DNA from: Adenanthera pavonina
Taxonomy: Eukaryota > Streptophyta > Magnoliopsida > Fabales > Fabaceae
Length of the DNA: 64,000 nucleotides
Direction: 5' to 3'
Assembly (NCBI GenBank): GCA_026686845.1
Contig: JAIVEN010000011.1
Coordinates: forward strand, 29,250,501-29,314,500
Shown: one piece after another, positions 12,255 through 25,899 of the stretch
How the letters are laid out: every line of letters begins with the position of its first letter
Position numbering within the stretch: position 1 is the stretch's first letter
Translations under genes and position numbers: made by a program
The notes under the pieces: generated by a model
Told to the model about the DNA's origin: nothing
Databases searched by the model: none
The model's input: the letters and a program-made list of their open reading frames with translations, nothing else

Positions 12255-12351
12255 CAATAAGAATTAATTTCAGAACTGAGTTGGAAATTATGCAATATAT
12301 TTGTTGAATAGAAGCTCATGATGAGTTGAGTAAAACGATATAAGTATTGGG
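12255..12351. other. Short host segment between two LTR insertions
   Basis: About 97 bp separates the solo LTR at 10169-12249 from LTR-X at 12352. By position it should derive from SRLK copy 2 after the PAN domain, but I cannot match it confidently to that protein. Confidence 0.3.
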
Positions 12352-14534
12352 TGTAATATCTCTAATTTTTTCAGATATCATAAAATGTACAAAGAATTAG
12401 AGGAAACTAAGACATAATGAAATGTGAAAAAGGACAAAAATGTTATTTTCTCATATTAGAACAAAAATAGGAAAATTATATTTTTGCCTATGGAAGGAAA
12501 AATTCTACGCAGTATGGTCCCTAAAATGAAGAATTTCATGTATTATAGTTCTTGGGGGATGTTATGAGAAATGACCTAAAAGAATAAAAAAATTATAATT
12601 TATCCTGTGTTAAGGGTAATTTCATAATTTTTAGAATTTCTATCAAAATTAGTATGGATTTATAATTTGTACTGAATGTCAATAGTATTATTATACCGAA
12701 AAAGAAGTTTGTGGGTCCTACAAAAGTAGACAAGTAAAGAGAACAGTATGTGGACCTGTACATATATATTTTGAGAGCAAGATAATGAGTTTAGCCTAGA
12801 TAAAAAGTTAGAATCATCCTGTATCTCTTAAATGACAAAATATTACAAAAAGTAATACATTGATACGAGCAAAAAGATTTGGCATAGGCCATATTTGAAA
12901 TGATAAAATTATACAGTATTTTGAACTAAATTACCCCCAAGATGGTGTGACCAGCTGCTGCTATGGGACAAAGATGGAATTTATTTAATTGCTTTTTGAA
13001 ATATTTCTTAAAAAAGTAAATAGAAAAGTAACCAAGGTTAGCCAATTAATCATGATTTATTTTAGCTATTTGATATCTATATTGACTGTAAATTAGAAAA
13101 GTTTCAAAAATAACAAAAAATAAAATAAAGTAAATATAATATATATTTAGTATAAGTAAAAGTTAATTATTTGATTTATCTTATTCTTATATTTATTTAT
13201 GTATAAATGTATATGTGGATGAAAATAGAAATAGATAAATATCTCAATTTTGGTAAATTTGCATCAAGTAGGCTATTGGGAATTATTGGTGAATGTATTC
13301 CAATTTTTCCATTGCATTTCAATTAGATTTTTTTTTCTAATTATTTATGAATTCCCAACGTACCCTTCCATGTTTCCTTAGCTAAGTTGGGTTTATGGTC
13401 ATTTTCCAACACATATCTCCTTCCTTCCTCTTAAATTAGAGAACGCATCAGATTTTGGAAAGAAAAAAATAATCTTCATTGCCTTCTAAACGTGCCCTAG
13501 GTCCTATTCATCGGCATCTCTTCCATCACTCCCTTGCTGCAACAACATTCTCTTTCCCTTCTTGACTTAGCCGTGCTCCATCTCTCTTCCTTTTTCAAAA
13601 AAATTTGGTGCTAGTGCATAGCTGTAAGTAGTTGCTCTTCTTTTCCTTTTTCTTTTTTTTTTCCTTGCTGCATTGAGTTTCTTTTCCTCTACTTTCCTGT
13701 AGTGTCGCTATCTTGCTGTCTTCTCCTTATTGTGCTTGAGTGTGTGATTGTGTGTGTCTCTCAATTAAGCCTCCTTTCTTAGTATCGCTGCATTGTACGA
13801 AACAGGGGAAGGGTTTTTGTGAGGGTCCAACTGAAATTTGTAATTAAGGATACTCACTTCTATAGGTATTCTTCAAATAATTTTTCTGGTTGTAGCTTTA
13901 GGTTGCTAGAGGGTATTAACTTCATATTTCTTTTCACGAATGTTGGAAAATTAATTTGGGGTTTTTAAACTAATTAACATAAATAGATGTATACGGAGAT
14001 GTTGTGAAACTCTAAATATTATATGATAGTTATTTGGTTGGAGATTTGGTATATTAGTAGCTTGAAGTTGTATGCACAGTAGATGTTTGTTTAAATGCTT
14101 GAGAAAGGTGTTTTAACTATAATGAGTCATTATAGTTGAAGAATCATTAGTTAACTTGTAGTGTGCATATTTAAAAACTTAAGACTTTTAAATTTATGAT
14201 GATGCGAATTAAGTTGGGAGTTATAAAATTTAGTACATAAACTTGATGATTATTGTAAAGGAGACTATTTTAAATGGAACCATTATTGTACTTCTTATAG
14301 TTGAAAGAAGTACTTTATTTATAAGGAGATTAAATTATTATAATGACAAAAGTTTGGGAATTAATGGGTAAGAAAAAGGGGAAGCTTCAATTTCCTTAAG
14401 TAATATGGGTAAACAAGTAATATGATAATTTTATGAAGTTATTTATATTAAATGATTTTCTTTGGGTACATAGGTGCCTATATGAATAAGTTCTGCGGGA
14501 TTATCTATTGAGTTATTGTTATATGTGGGAAGCA

Positions 14535-15148
14535 ATGTTATCAGAACCGGATCAGACATTGAACCGGACAAATCACTAGTTCAAGGTTCAATGGTTCGAC
14601 CTCGGTTGAACCGGTAGTAATTAAAATAATATATTTAAAATAAATAATATAAGTTTAAACAAATTTTATAACTTAATTAAAGTCTCAAACTTAATAATAT
14701 TAAATTATCAATCTATTATTCACCACAAACAAATTATTAATAAGTTTTGTAACACAATATTTTAATTTAAATAAGTTAATATTCATCTATAATCATATTT
14801 TGAGTTTAAAATAATACATTAATAATCTATTATTTATTATTTATTAAGTAAATATATAATTTTTAATAGTTATGTATCATAATAATGCTTATATAATATT
14901 ATAACATATAAAAAAATATATTTTGTACTAAAAATGATGTTATTTTATCTTAAAAGTAAAAAAAATTTTAAAAAATTTTTTAAAAAAAATAATGCAGAAC
15001 TGGTTTAGGATTGATTCAAAGCCAGTTTCACCGGGTCTTAACTGATTCTGAACAGTACCGGTCATGTACTATGACCGGACCAGACCAGGCACCGGTTCCC
15101 GGTCCGACCGGTCAAACCGGCCTGTCCAGTTCGGTTTTAATAACAATG
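14535..15148. mobile_element. MITE with AACCGG-rich ends and 10-bp flanking duplication
   Basis: The 10-mer gtgggaagca is repeated exactly at 14525-14534 and 15149-15158. The ends 'atgttatcagaaccgg' and 'ccggtt...ggttttaataacaatg' are imperfect inverted repeats. Both subterminal regions are packed with GAACCGG/CCGGTTC words (14540-14615, 15000-15135) and enclose an AT-rich core. The 9-10 bp duplication points to a Mutator-like rather than hAT origin. No coding capacity. Confidence 0.75.
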
Positions 15149-15639
15149 GTGGGAAGCATATTGGGCAAGTAAATAACGTCCCACTTCAAATTTACATTGA
15201 TGTTTGTTTTACTAAATTTAATCCTAAATAAATTTTTATGATTTTTACCTATAGTATAATTGTTAAAAAGTGTTATATTTTGGCAAATGTTATGCAAATG
15301 CTTTGTAAAGATTTAGAGTTTATTCATTTAAACTTCACCCATTTGTTTGACCAATATTTGTACATGCAGAGAATGGATGAAATGATTTTATAGTCATTAT
15401 TTATGCTTCTTATATAATGGACCATTAAACTATAAGAGTATTTGTATTCCATGCATGATGGAAAGGTTTTAAGGGACCGATTACAGAATGCTGGTTACTA
15501 ACGGTGGTTCTGTTAATCCTTGGTGCACCATGGTTAACACCCACTAGCAGGGTGTACATATAGGAGATGCTAGTCTCGTGTGTCAACCAACACATGTGGA
15601 ATGGAGGAATAGATTTTCATGAGTATTGTACTCATGCAT

Positions 15640-15725
15640 ATTATTTGTGAGCATTGTACTCACACCTGATAATCGTGAGCTTAGCACTCACACCTGTTAT
15701 TCATGAGCTTAGCACTCATGCCTGT
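15640..15725. repeat. Short tandem repeat in LTR
   Basis: Three to four imperfect units contain 'gtgagcattgtactcaca', 'gtgagcttagcactcaca' and 'tgagcttagcactcatg', each with cctg(at/tt) spacers, at a period of about 29 bp. Each unit is itself a small hairpin (TGAGC...GCACTCA). Confidence 0.65.
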
Positions 15726-16849
15726 TTTCATAGTTTTTAGCTGCATTGGATTAGTTACTTACCCTCATGGATTTTGTGTCCACGCCTATCTCTTCATTCT
15801 ATTTGGGCCCTCTTAGTAAACGTTTTAATTTTTATTTTGAATTTCAAATGATGGTTCTTATATCATGTTTTCTGCATTCATACATTGACTCTTTCTATTC
15901 TTGATTGTGTTACTTTTATGGTAAATAGTTGATTACAAATTGTTATGCTCTATCTAATTTAATTAAAATAAAACATCCTTGTATATGATTTGAGATGATC
16001 ACTTTGTATGGTTCGATTTTGTTTCAAGTTTATTTACACTTAATGTTAAAATTTCAATTATTCCATTTACCTTGTCTTGAATGTGAATATTTCTACTTTG
16101 GGACATTATTTACTGGTAAATATATTTTTTCGTTCTCAGATAGTAGAGTTGACCCTATCCTTCTAGTAGATCCTTGAAAGGCATCTTCCGCTGTTAGGAA
16201 GCTTTTGATCACTCTTTTGGACAAACTGAATTGGATGTAAAGCTTGTAATTTGTTGCTGTGACTTTTGTATTTAGTTTTTATATGCTCCACAAGATTTAT
16301 TGGCAAGATCCTTACCTTTTGATGTATTGATATATATATATATATATGTTACTGTGGAGCGGAGCTCCCTTTATTGTATTTTGTTTTGTAAAACTGTTGT
16401 AGAACTTTCAGGAGGTCCTATTTACAGGGGAAACTTTGCTGAAATTTCTACAAAATATTTAACTTATATATATATATAAGTAAGCTTAACTATGATCCTC
16501 TAAATTGTAATTGTATTTTTGAATTTAATAGTGAGTTTGTAGGCACTTAAGGCTTATGAGAAAATAGGGAATTTTCTAACTTTCTATGCCAGTCACACCC
16601 ATATTTTTGGGACGTGACAATATATTTCCTTCAAGCCTCTAATTAGCAGTTGCAAAGTAAGTTAAGAAGCTGAAATTTTCCGAGAAAATAAAAGGAAATG
16701 GCGTGAAGACAGTGAGAGTAAAGGAGGAAGCAAAACTTGAAACCATAAAGTTTAAGTGGTTGGTAAGTTTTTCTATCACCATAAACTTGCAGTTTCAAGT
16801 AGTTTAAGGTAGTTCCATGGAGTATTTTTCTTTCTCTCCTCATGCTAAG

Positions 16850-19165
16850 TGTAACACCTCGTACTTAGACTCATTTCCCATGTATTAAACTATATTTAAG
16901 TCCATTAATACTTGATTAGAGATTTGATTACATAAAACAACTTAAACCAATTTATTTCATTTCGGATACCATTCCCTTGGTTAACTTCTTTTTACCCAGT
17001 GAAATTTGAAAATTCATAACTAAATCAAGAAAAATTATATTCACATGGTTCAAGTCTCTAAATATAGCTTAAAAGATTCTATACATGAGAAAAATGTTAA
17101 ACATGGAAGTTACTTGGCCAACTTATATAGTAAGTTCGGATTATATGTACTGTAGCAATGGTCATTTTTGAAAATTTCTGATTCTGACCATAAATTTGAA
17201 AAATCACCATAAATCATACACAACTCCAAATTGAGTGATCTTTGTGTCTATGGAAAGCTACACATCTCTAGTTTTAATACATGTAAAGCACTCATATATT
17301 GAACATATCGAGATATGTACAGTACTTCGAATTCCCAACCATGTTCAGAAAGGTCTCTTGCATTCTCCCAACATTCCAAAATACACACTCATATATACAT
17401 AAATAGTCATGACTTGCCTTTATCTTACATGATACTCCATAATAACTTAGAGGAAAATATTAACATGGAAGCATAGCATGATCATATCCCATAAGGTTTT
17501 ACATAACCTCTCATATAATAGTATCAATCTAAGTATCATTAGCTTGAATATTACTTTGCTTCTCCTTGCCTTTCCTTTCTTGGGTAATCTTGCCATAACT
17601 TGAACCTAAAATTGGTTAGACATTTGAAAAGGGGAGAGATTCAAAGAATCTCAGTAGTAACTACCATCATGCACACATCTCATCATATATATTGCAAGTA
17701 TTCATCTCAAAACATATTAAGGATGCAATCAAATCATTTTGGCATAACCATTTTATAAAAATTTGGGCAGCACTTCCCCTTGTATTTGGACATATCCAGG
17801 GTCACATTACCCTTCAAACAATCCAACCAATAATGCCAAATCATCACAAGACAACATTCCAAACATTAAACACATCATTCAAACCAAGCAACATCAATGA
17901 CAATACATAAGCATAGATAGGTGAGTTAACTACCTTTGAGCTTTCCACTAATCTCCAAACTTTGCAAACCTTTTCCTTGATCTTCTAACACTCCTTTGAT
18001 CCTATAGCATCATCAAATAATGCCATTAACCACTAATTATCCAATTTCATTCACAAAGTGCTCACTTGAACTAAAATTTGCACTTTGTTATCCATCATGC
18101 ATTCCTTGTACAACATACTTGTTCTAACCTATTTTGGACCCAAGGAATCCATTTTTGAGATAAAAAACTTGAAATTCCCTTCCTATAATGAACCCTAATT
18201 GGGCAGAAAATTATCATAAATTATAGAAAAATAACTAACTGATTAATTTGTAATCCAATGACATATTCTTGCACCTTATGGCCTATATAACCCTTTTCAT
18301 GGCTTAGTTTTTCCATACCTTCATTTTCTCTCTCTACTCTCTCTCTAGGTAGAAACTTTTAGCAAGAAAATAAAGGAAAAATAACCATTAAAATACCTCA
18401 AAATTGCTAGGAGACACAAGAAAAGGGTTGTAAGATAATATCTTGAAGTTTTGGGACAAATCTTGTGATTTTCTCTTCTTCCTTATGCGCTCTCTCTCTC
18501 TCACGCCTACCTAGCTCTTTTCACCACTGAACCAGCGTCTCTTTCTCATGGGGAAGATGAAATGGTGTTTTGAAATAATAATTATATAATATAATCACTT
18601 AATTTACTTTTATTTCTATTTTCATTTACTTTTCCTTTAAAAAGCTTTTTGAAAAATTTCACATGGGTCCATAAGATGATTCAGACGTGGATCACCTTAC
18701 TTTTTAGCCAAAAATTGCTTTAATAATTTTTATGGATCAAAATACCCTTTACCGATTAGGTATTTTCACCAAGATTGTCATTACATTGGTAAAGAATTAT
18801 CCAACGATTACTTTTGGTCCAAAATTATTATCTAGACCCAAAATATATTTTAAAAAGGTTCAATCATAATCCTTGGATCAATACTGCCTTTTCTCTGCAG
18901 TCTAAACTGGCTTTTATTGGGTAAAATATTAATATTAAATCATAATCACCCAATAAATATAATTTTGACCTTAATAAATTTCATACTATATTTCATTGGG
19001 TTTAACTCATTGAGAGCTTCATTTTGACTATAATTTTTCATATTTACAAAAATGCCTTGACTGGGGACTAATTTATAATTTTTAAAACTTTCGGGTCATT
19101 AGGTGTAATTTACCCCAAAATTCATAAATTCTCCTTCACCATCCTCCTGCGTCCACCGACTTGAA

Positions 19166-19199
<34 letters not shown>

Positions 19200-19400
19200 T
19201 TCTTTTTCCCTTTTTCCTTTTTCTTTTCACTCTTTTTTTTTCAGAGGTAAAATCATCATTTTTTCATTTTTCCTTTCAACTGAGATAATTGACCTCTTTA
19301 TCCTATTTCATGCCAAATAATGTATATCCATTTTTACAAATTCTTTATAGATTTCAAAATATTGAGCCTTGAATATCCATAAAAATTTCATGATGTTACA
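16850..19400 (-). mobile_element. Solo LTR of chromovirus family G, reverse orientation, perfect TSD
   Basis: The plus strand begins tgtaacacctcg and ends with 'aatttcatgatgttaca', the reverse complement of the family ends. It is flanked by CTAAG at 16845-16849 and 19401-19405. Length is 2551 bp, close to the 2497-bp 5' LTR of the full element at 23330. It contains an (ATT)n microsatellite at about 19169-19199. It lies in LTR-X, so a family member inserted into an older LTR of its own family in the opposite direction. Confidence 0.9.
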
Positions 19401-20160
19401 CTAAGTTTCAGCCATTGCAAGGTTTGAGAAGGAAAATGTTTCTTTGCATGAAACTTAATTAAAGGAAAGCATGAGAAATGGAAAAAAAGTAAGCCTAAGT
19501 AAGTTTGGAAGCAAATAATGAAAAGCCACTTTTTCCCTCTCTCATCCCTGTGTTGGCCAGATTAATATGTTGTAACATCCCCATTTATTTCATGTATGTA
19601 TTTTATGATAAGATAATGTTATAAATGATATAAGTGTTTTGGATTAGTTCATGACAATTGGGAAAGTTTGGATATTTAATTAAATTAGTTTAAGACATAA
19701 AATCTCCTAAAAATATAAAAAGGGACTTAAAAGAGTAAAATGACCATTTTACAATAAGAAAGAGAAAATAATATTTTAGTACTCTGGTGCAGGCTAAAAG
19801 TACAAGTGAGACTGGTTATGTGGGTCCAAAGACGAAATAGTACAAATCCGGTAAAAGGTGGATCCCACGTAAGTAGTAAATATTAGAGGAGATGAATAGT
19901 AAAAACTAAGTAAGATAGGTAGACTCTACATGAAAAAGTAAAAGAGAAAGGTAATAGGTTCCACAGATAAAATAAATAGAAAGAATACTGAGTATAATAG
20001 AAAACTTGGATAAACAAGCACTCAAACCAAAGCCAAATTTATCTGAAAAAGCTAAAAGTACACTTTTCCCTCCCTTTGATGTGACTAAAAATTTATCTGA
20101 AAGATGTCATTCCACTCAATTTCACAAGCTTATAAATATCTGGTGGTATAATAGGAAATT

Positions 20161-22559
20161 TTTAACACCTTATACTATGACCCATTTATCATATATAGAT
20201 CATTTTAGAGTTCAAATATGTTTGAAGAGAAGCTTGAATCCATTTAATTTCAAAACATAATTTTCAATTTTCTTGGTATTGTTCATATTGTCATTTCTAG
20301 TTTTCTCGACAAATTTTAAAAATTTATAACTAATTTTACAAAAATCATATCAGAGTATTTCAAGTCTCTAAAAATAGATAAAAAGATTTTATGCATGAAA
20401 AAAATAAGCAATAGAGCAAATCTTAGGCCATTCAATACAATTTATTCCTTCAAATAGTATTATAGATTTGGTCATTTGTTAAAATTCCTGATTTTGACAA
20501 TAAATTTGAAAAATCATATTTTATTTTATTCTAGACCAAATCATGCATACTCTATGTAATTTGAAATTTATATATGTCTACTTTCTAGAAATATTTTATT
20601 GTACATTTATTTCATTTGAACATGACATGACATTAACTTAAATCATGAAGGGTCAGAATTCAATCTTTACTGGAACAGTTTTGGGAAAACCTCTATATTT
20701 TCTATTATATAGCCCCAATTACCTCCAAATCAGTGGCATATGAAACTCAAAACATAGAAATTTATATACATATAAATCAATGAATTTTTGGTAGTCTATA
20801 CAATTTTATATTACCTTTTGAATTTTCTAGTACTTACAGTAAAATTCACAGCTTTCCATTAACTATCTAGGTTTCAATCCTAATTTCAAAAATTCACTAT
20901 AAATCACTCACTTATCCAATTTAAGTGTTCTTTAGTTCTATGAAAAGATTATTCCATCTACTTTTAGAACATGTAAACTACTTAAACCAGTTGCCCTGTT
21001 TCACATAAACAGTTCCTACGTTCTCTTAGACTGCTTAAGATGAACTTTTCCATTCATAATTTGACAAAATAAGCTTCATAACCCTTTCACATCATCATCC
21101 ATTGCACCAATTCCATTCATAAAATATCATAGTACATTAAGAATCATAATAGCATAAAGATACAAACCACATGGGATATACATGAATTTTCATAATATCT
21201 CAAATCATAAGTTCATGGCTTGAACTTTTACATAAAGCAACTTTTTCTTCTTCTTCCTCCATAGTTCACATGTCTCCCATGCATGGCTTGGCCATAAACA
21301 TGTTAGTCACTGGGACAAATGAGATTCAAAGAATCTCAGTAGCATTAACCATTCATGTATTCATATTATCATATCTTCCATAAAAAGATCAGTCAATTTC
21401 ATTAAAACATAACATGCCATGATAATTTTATAAAAATTTTGGCAGAGTTTCTCTTTATATTTTAGATATCCTGGGGTCACAAAACCCCTCATTCAACTCA
21501 GCCAACATTCATAAACATCATAAAACATCTAAACAAACAAGTGGCAAGTCATGGATTTCAATGCAAAACCAGAAGACAATATAAAGCTAGAATTGGTAAT
21601 ATGCTACCTTTATGCTTCCTTTTTGCTTTCCTTTGAATTTTGTCTCTTCCAAACACTTCTCCAAGTTTTCTTAGGCTTCCTCAAACCTGAACATATCATC
21701 AAACAACTACTTAAACTAATGGTTCCATGACTTTCTTCAAAAAGTGTTCATGAAACTGTAATTCTTCAAAAATTCACCAAAAATTCCTTCCTAGTTCAAA
21801 AATGATTAATAAACCTCTATTCCATGTAATTTTTCTTGAAGAATCCAAATATGGCCTCAGAATTACCAAGTTTCATCTCTAGCTGTGGTTACTGTTTATT
21901 CTGAAATAAGCTTCAAAGGAGGGAGAATTGGTTTTTAATGCAACTTACTTCAATCCTTTTCAAAACCTTACCTTCTTACTTATACATGGTTTCTACTATG
22001 ATTATTGCATGAAAACTTCCCTCTCTTCTACTCCTAAATCTGGCCAAAACTTAACATGAAAAGGGGAAGAGGAAGACTCCAAGAAACTAAGCTTAACTAC
22101 TTAAGATCACAAGCTCAAAATAGTAGAAATCTTACCAACAACTTGAGTCTTCAACTTGTCTTCTTGCTTCCTCTTTTTCTCTCTTCTTTCTTGGGAATTT
22201 TGGAGCTCTCTCACTCTCTCCTTGCTACAGCAAAATGTCAACCAAAGTGTGAGAGGAAAGAGGAGGATTAGCTTAATTAAATTTGGCTTAATCATGGTTA
22301 ACTAATTTGGTTACTTTTCCAAATTAGTTAACCATGAGAAGTTTTGGGACCAAAAAAAGTGAGCTGAATGGATGTCTAAGAGAGAGAAGAAATTGTCCAA
22401 ATATTGCTCAATTTTTCCTGGTTCAGATATATCCTATTTTACGCAAAACAGTGTCTGCCCATTTTCTTATTTTTTCCTATTTTACGTAAAACAGTGTCTG
22501 CCCATTTTTGTAAATTTTCTATATATTTTTAGATATTTTAGCTTTCTTATGATGTTAAA
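20161..22559 (-). mobile_element. Degenerate solo LTR of family G, reverse orientation
   Basis: The plus strand begins 'tttaacaccttatactatga' (family 'tgtaacacctcgtacttaga') and ends with '...ttcttatgatgttaaa'. Flanks AAATT (20156-20160) and AAACT (22560-22564) match at 4 of 5. It shares the family mid-region 'gattcaaagaatctcagtag' near 21328. Both terminal dinucleotides have mutated, so it is older than the LTR at 16850. A direct duplication of 'cctattttacg(c/t)aaaacagtgtctgcccatttt' with a 43-bp period occurs at 22433-22515. Confidence 0.75.
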
Positions 22560-23329
22560 AAACTGGTATAAATAATGTAAGAATAATTGTGAGCACTTGT
22601 ATTAAATCCTAATGTAATGGTCCACAATTCCTAACCTTGGAGTTGTACATGAGTGGGAGAGAAGAGAAAGAAGAAGAAAGGGAAGGCAATAGGAAGTCTT
22701 CCAAGGTAAGCTTCTACTCCAAATATCTTCTAGATTTCTTCTTCATTTATTTAGTCTAAGATTAGTTAGAGTTTAAACAATTTTCTTCCTCCCTCTTGTT
22801 CTTCTTTTTGAGTCAAGACATGATTTTGAGTTAAGATATGATGATATTAAATTATTAAGTAAGATTTAATGATACTAATCGGCTCTAATCAAGCCAAAGG
22901 AGTGATTCAAGAAAAAGAAAATCCAAATTAAGGGATTAAAGCTTTGAAGTAGTAACTCTTAAAGCTTTGAAGTAGTAACTCTTACTCTAAGCTTTTACAT
23001 TTATATATTATGTTTATGTTTTAAAAATATTGTTGTGATGTTGGGTTGCTTCTTATGATTGGTTTAGGTATTTTAAGTGAAGGGCTAAACCCCAAGATGT
23101 CCATTTGCTAAGTCATTTTTCTGTTGAAATTTTTACTACAACTTATTGTTTTGATTGTTTCCCAAAGCATGTTATGAAAGTATTGTGATTATGAAATATT
23201 TTTACAATATTTATGCTAATGTGATAACATGATAAGTTTGAGTTATGTTGCTACTAAGATATCCCCCATCTCATCCCATGTTTCTTAATAATAGGGTCAA
23301 GTAATGCTAAAGAAAAGAATTTAGCAAGG

Positions 23330-25826
23330 TGTAACATCCTTAAATTTTTATGGATATTCAAGGCTCAATATTTTAAAATCTATAAAGAATTTGCAAAAAC
23401 AGATATACACCGTTTGTTATGAAATAAGATAAAGAAGTCAATTATTTCAGTTGAAAGGAAAAATAAGAAAATGATAATTTTGTCTCTAGAAGAAAAAGAA
23501 AAGAAAAAGGAAAAAGGAAAAAAAATTAAAATTAAAAAAATTAGGTTGGTGGACAGAGGAAAAGATTGAAGAAAAAGTCTATGAATTTTGGGATAAATTA
23601 CACCTAATGATCTAAAAATTTTAAAAATTATAAATTAGCCCCGGGTTAAGGGTATTTTTGTAAATATAAAAAATTATAATCAAAATGAAGCTCTCAATGA
23701 GTTAAACCCAATGGAATATACCAAGGATGTTATTAGGTCAAAATAATATTTATTGGGTAATTATGATTTAATGTTAATATTTTACCTGATAAAAGTCAGT
23801 TTGGATGGCAGGAAGAGGCAGTATTAACTCAAGAAAAATTAGTGGGCCTTGATAAAATATATTTTGGGTCAATATAGTAATTTAGGACCAAAAGTAATTA
23901 TTGGATAATTCTTTACCAATTTAATGACAATTTTAGTAAAAATACCTAATCGGTACGGGTAAATGTAATCGGTAAAGGGTATTCTGATTTGTTTAAATAA
24001 ATGAATTAAATTTTTGGCTAAAAATAAGTTGAGACACGTCTGAAACATGCCATGAGATATGAAGGAAATTTTGGAAAAGCTTTTACTAAAAAGTAACACA
24101 AGTTACTTTAATTATTAACTAAACTTACTTATTATTATATATTTATCATTTTAAGCCATCTTGGTCATCATCCTCAGCCATATTCACGACAGAAACAGTG
24201 AGGAAAGAGGGAGAGAAGTCATGACTTAGTGGTAGCCAAAGGAAGAAAAGAAAATCACAAGATTAGTCCCAAAGCTTCAAAGTAATATCTTATGACCATA
24301 ATCTTGTGTACCCTTTAGTTTGGAAGAGTTTTATGGTTTATTCTCTCCTATTTTTCCACTGAAAGTTTCAGCTTAGAGAGAGAAAATGAAGGTATGGAGA
24401 AACTAAACCATGAAAAGTGTTATATAGGCCATAAGATGCAAGAATATGCCATTAGATTACAAATTAATCGGTTAGTTATTTTTCTATGATTTATGGTAAT
24501 TTTCTGCCTATTTAGGTTTAATATAGGAAAGGAATTTCAAGTTTTTGACCTCAAAAATGGATTCCTTGGGTCCAAAATATGTTAGAATAAGTATGTTGTA
24601 CAAGGAATGCATGATGGATAACAAAGTGCAAATTTTAGTTCAAGTGAGTACTTTGTAAATGAAATTGGATAATTAGTGGTAAATGACATTATTTTATGAT
24701 ACTATAGGATCCAAATGAGTGTTAGAAGATCAAGGGAAAAGTGTACAAAGTTTGGTGGAACTTGGAAAGCCCAAAGGTAGTTATTTTACCAATTATGTCA
24801 AAGTTGTTAAAACTATTTTCAATGATGTTTGGAACATGACATGCTATGACATTAATGTTTTATGTTGTATTTGATGTGTTGGCTATTTGAATGAGAGTTT
24901 TTATGACTCTTGGATGTCCAATTTTTAAAATGTTACCATGCTGAAATTTTTATGAAAATGTATGGTATTAATTGGTAGATTGCTTTCAAATGATGATTCT
25001 ATGAATGATATGATGAAATATGCACATACTTGGTTGTAACTACTGAGATTCTTTGAATCTCATTCTCTTTCCAAATGTTTCACTTCATAGGTCCAAGATT
25101 GGGCAAGATTGCCCAAGAAGAAAAGGGGAAGGAAAAGCAAGCTTTTGATTAAAATGAATTTGCTTGCATTGGTGCTTTGTTTGAAACACCTTGTGAAAAT
25201 GATGTGTATGGTTTTAAGACTTTACATGAATGTAATTATGTCAATCTATATCTATTATGATGTAATTTTTTAAGTGAAGACAAGAAATGGCCATGTATGT
25301 ACATATTAAGGTCTATGTTGACAAGTTGTAAGAAGAAAATGGCTATTGTGACACTTCTTAGAATATCGTATACTGTTCAGAATTTTTGTGGTTTCAGGTA
25401 TGAGTGTTTTATATGTATAAAAACTAGACATGCGTAGCTTTCCAATAGACATAAAGAGCTTTTAATTTGGAGTTGTGTATGATTTATGGCGATTTTTCAA
25501 AATTATGGTCGAAATCAGAAATTTTCAAAAATGACTATTGCTATAGTAAAGATAATATGAACTTACTGTATAAGTTGGTCAAGTAATTTCCCTGTTCAAC
25601 ATTTTTTCCATGTATTTAGAGACTTGAACCATGTTAATATGATTTTTCTTGATTTAGTTATGAATTTTAAAGTTCACTGGGTGAAAAGAAGTTAACCAAG
25701 GGAATAGTACCCAAAATGAAATAAATTGGTTTAAGTTGGTTTATGTAATCAAGTCTCTAATCAAGCATTAATGGACATAAATATAGTTTAATACATGGAA
25801 AATGAGTCTAAGTACGAGGTGTGACA
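23330..25826 (+). repeat. 5' LTR of the chromovirus
   Basis: 2497 bp, from tgtaacatcctt to gaggtgtgaca. A TATA-like 'tatatagg' lies at 24421-24428. It retains about 175 bp (about 23858-24010) that the 3' LTR has lost, and lacks about 15 bp that the 3' LTR has near 46404. Confidence 0.9.
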
Positions 25827-25830
25827 TAGT

Positions 25831-25842
25831 TGGTATCAGAGC
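25831..25842 (+). other. Primer-binding site 1 (initiator Met-tRNA type)
   Basis: TGGTATCAGAGC, complementary to the 3' end of plant initiator Met-tRNA, starts 4 bp after the 5' LTR. This is the expected position for minus-strand priming. Confidence 0.88.
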
Positions 25843-25899
25843 CCAGCCTCTCTCAGTACGGTATGGTTCGGGGATGAACCAAGTGGAAGTTGGTGGGCA

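Larger units (their letters stand above)
13214..16619 (+). mobile_element. Large solo LTR of a different gypsy-type family inside LTR-X
   Basis: The right end 'ttttgggacgtgaca' is a typical chromovirus LTR terminus. The left boundary is inferred: LTR-X sequence stops near 13210 and resumes at 16620. 'tgtggatg' at 13214 preceded by GTATA, against ATATA after 16619, gives a 4-of-5 target duplication. The interior holds a pyrimidine-rich region (13430-13600) and a short tandem array (15640-15725) of units like 'gagcttagcactca'. A 614-bp MITE is nested at 14535. No coding is present. Boundary confidence is modest. Confidence 0.5.
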
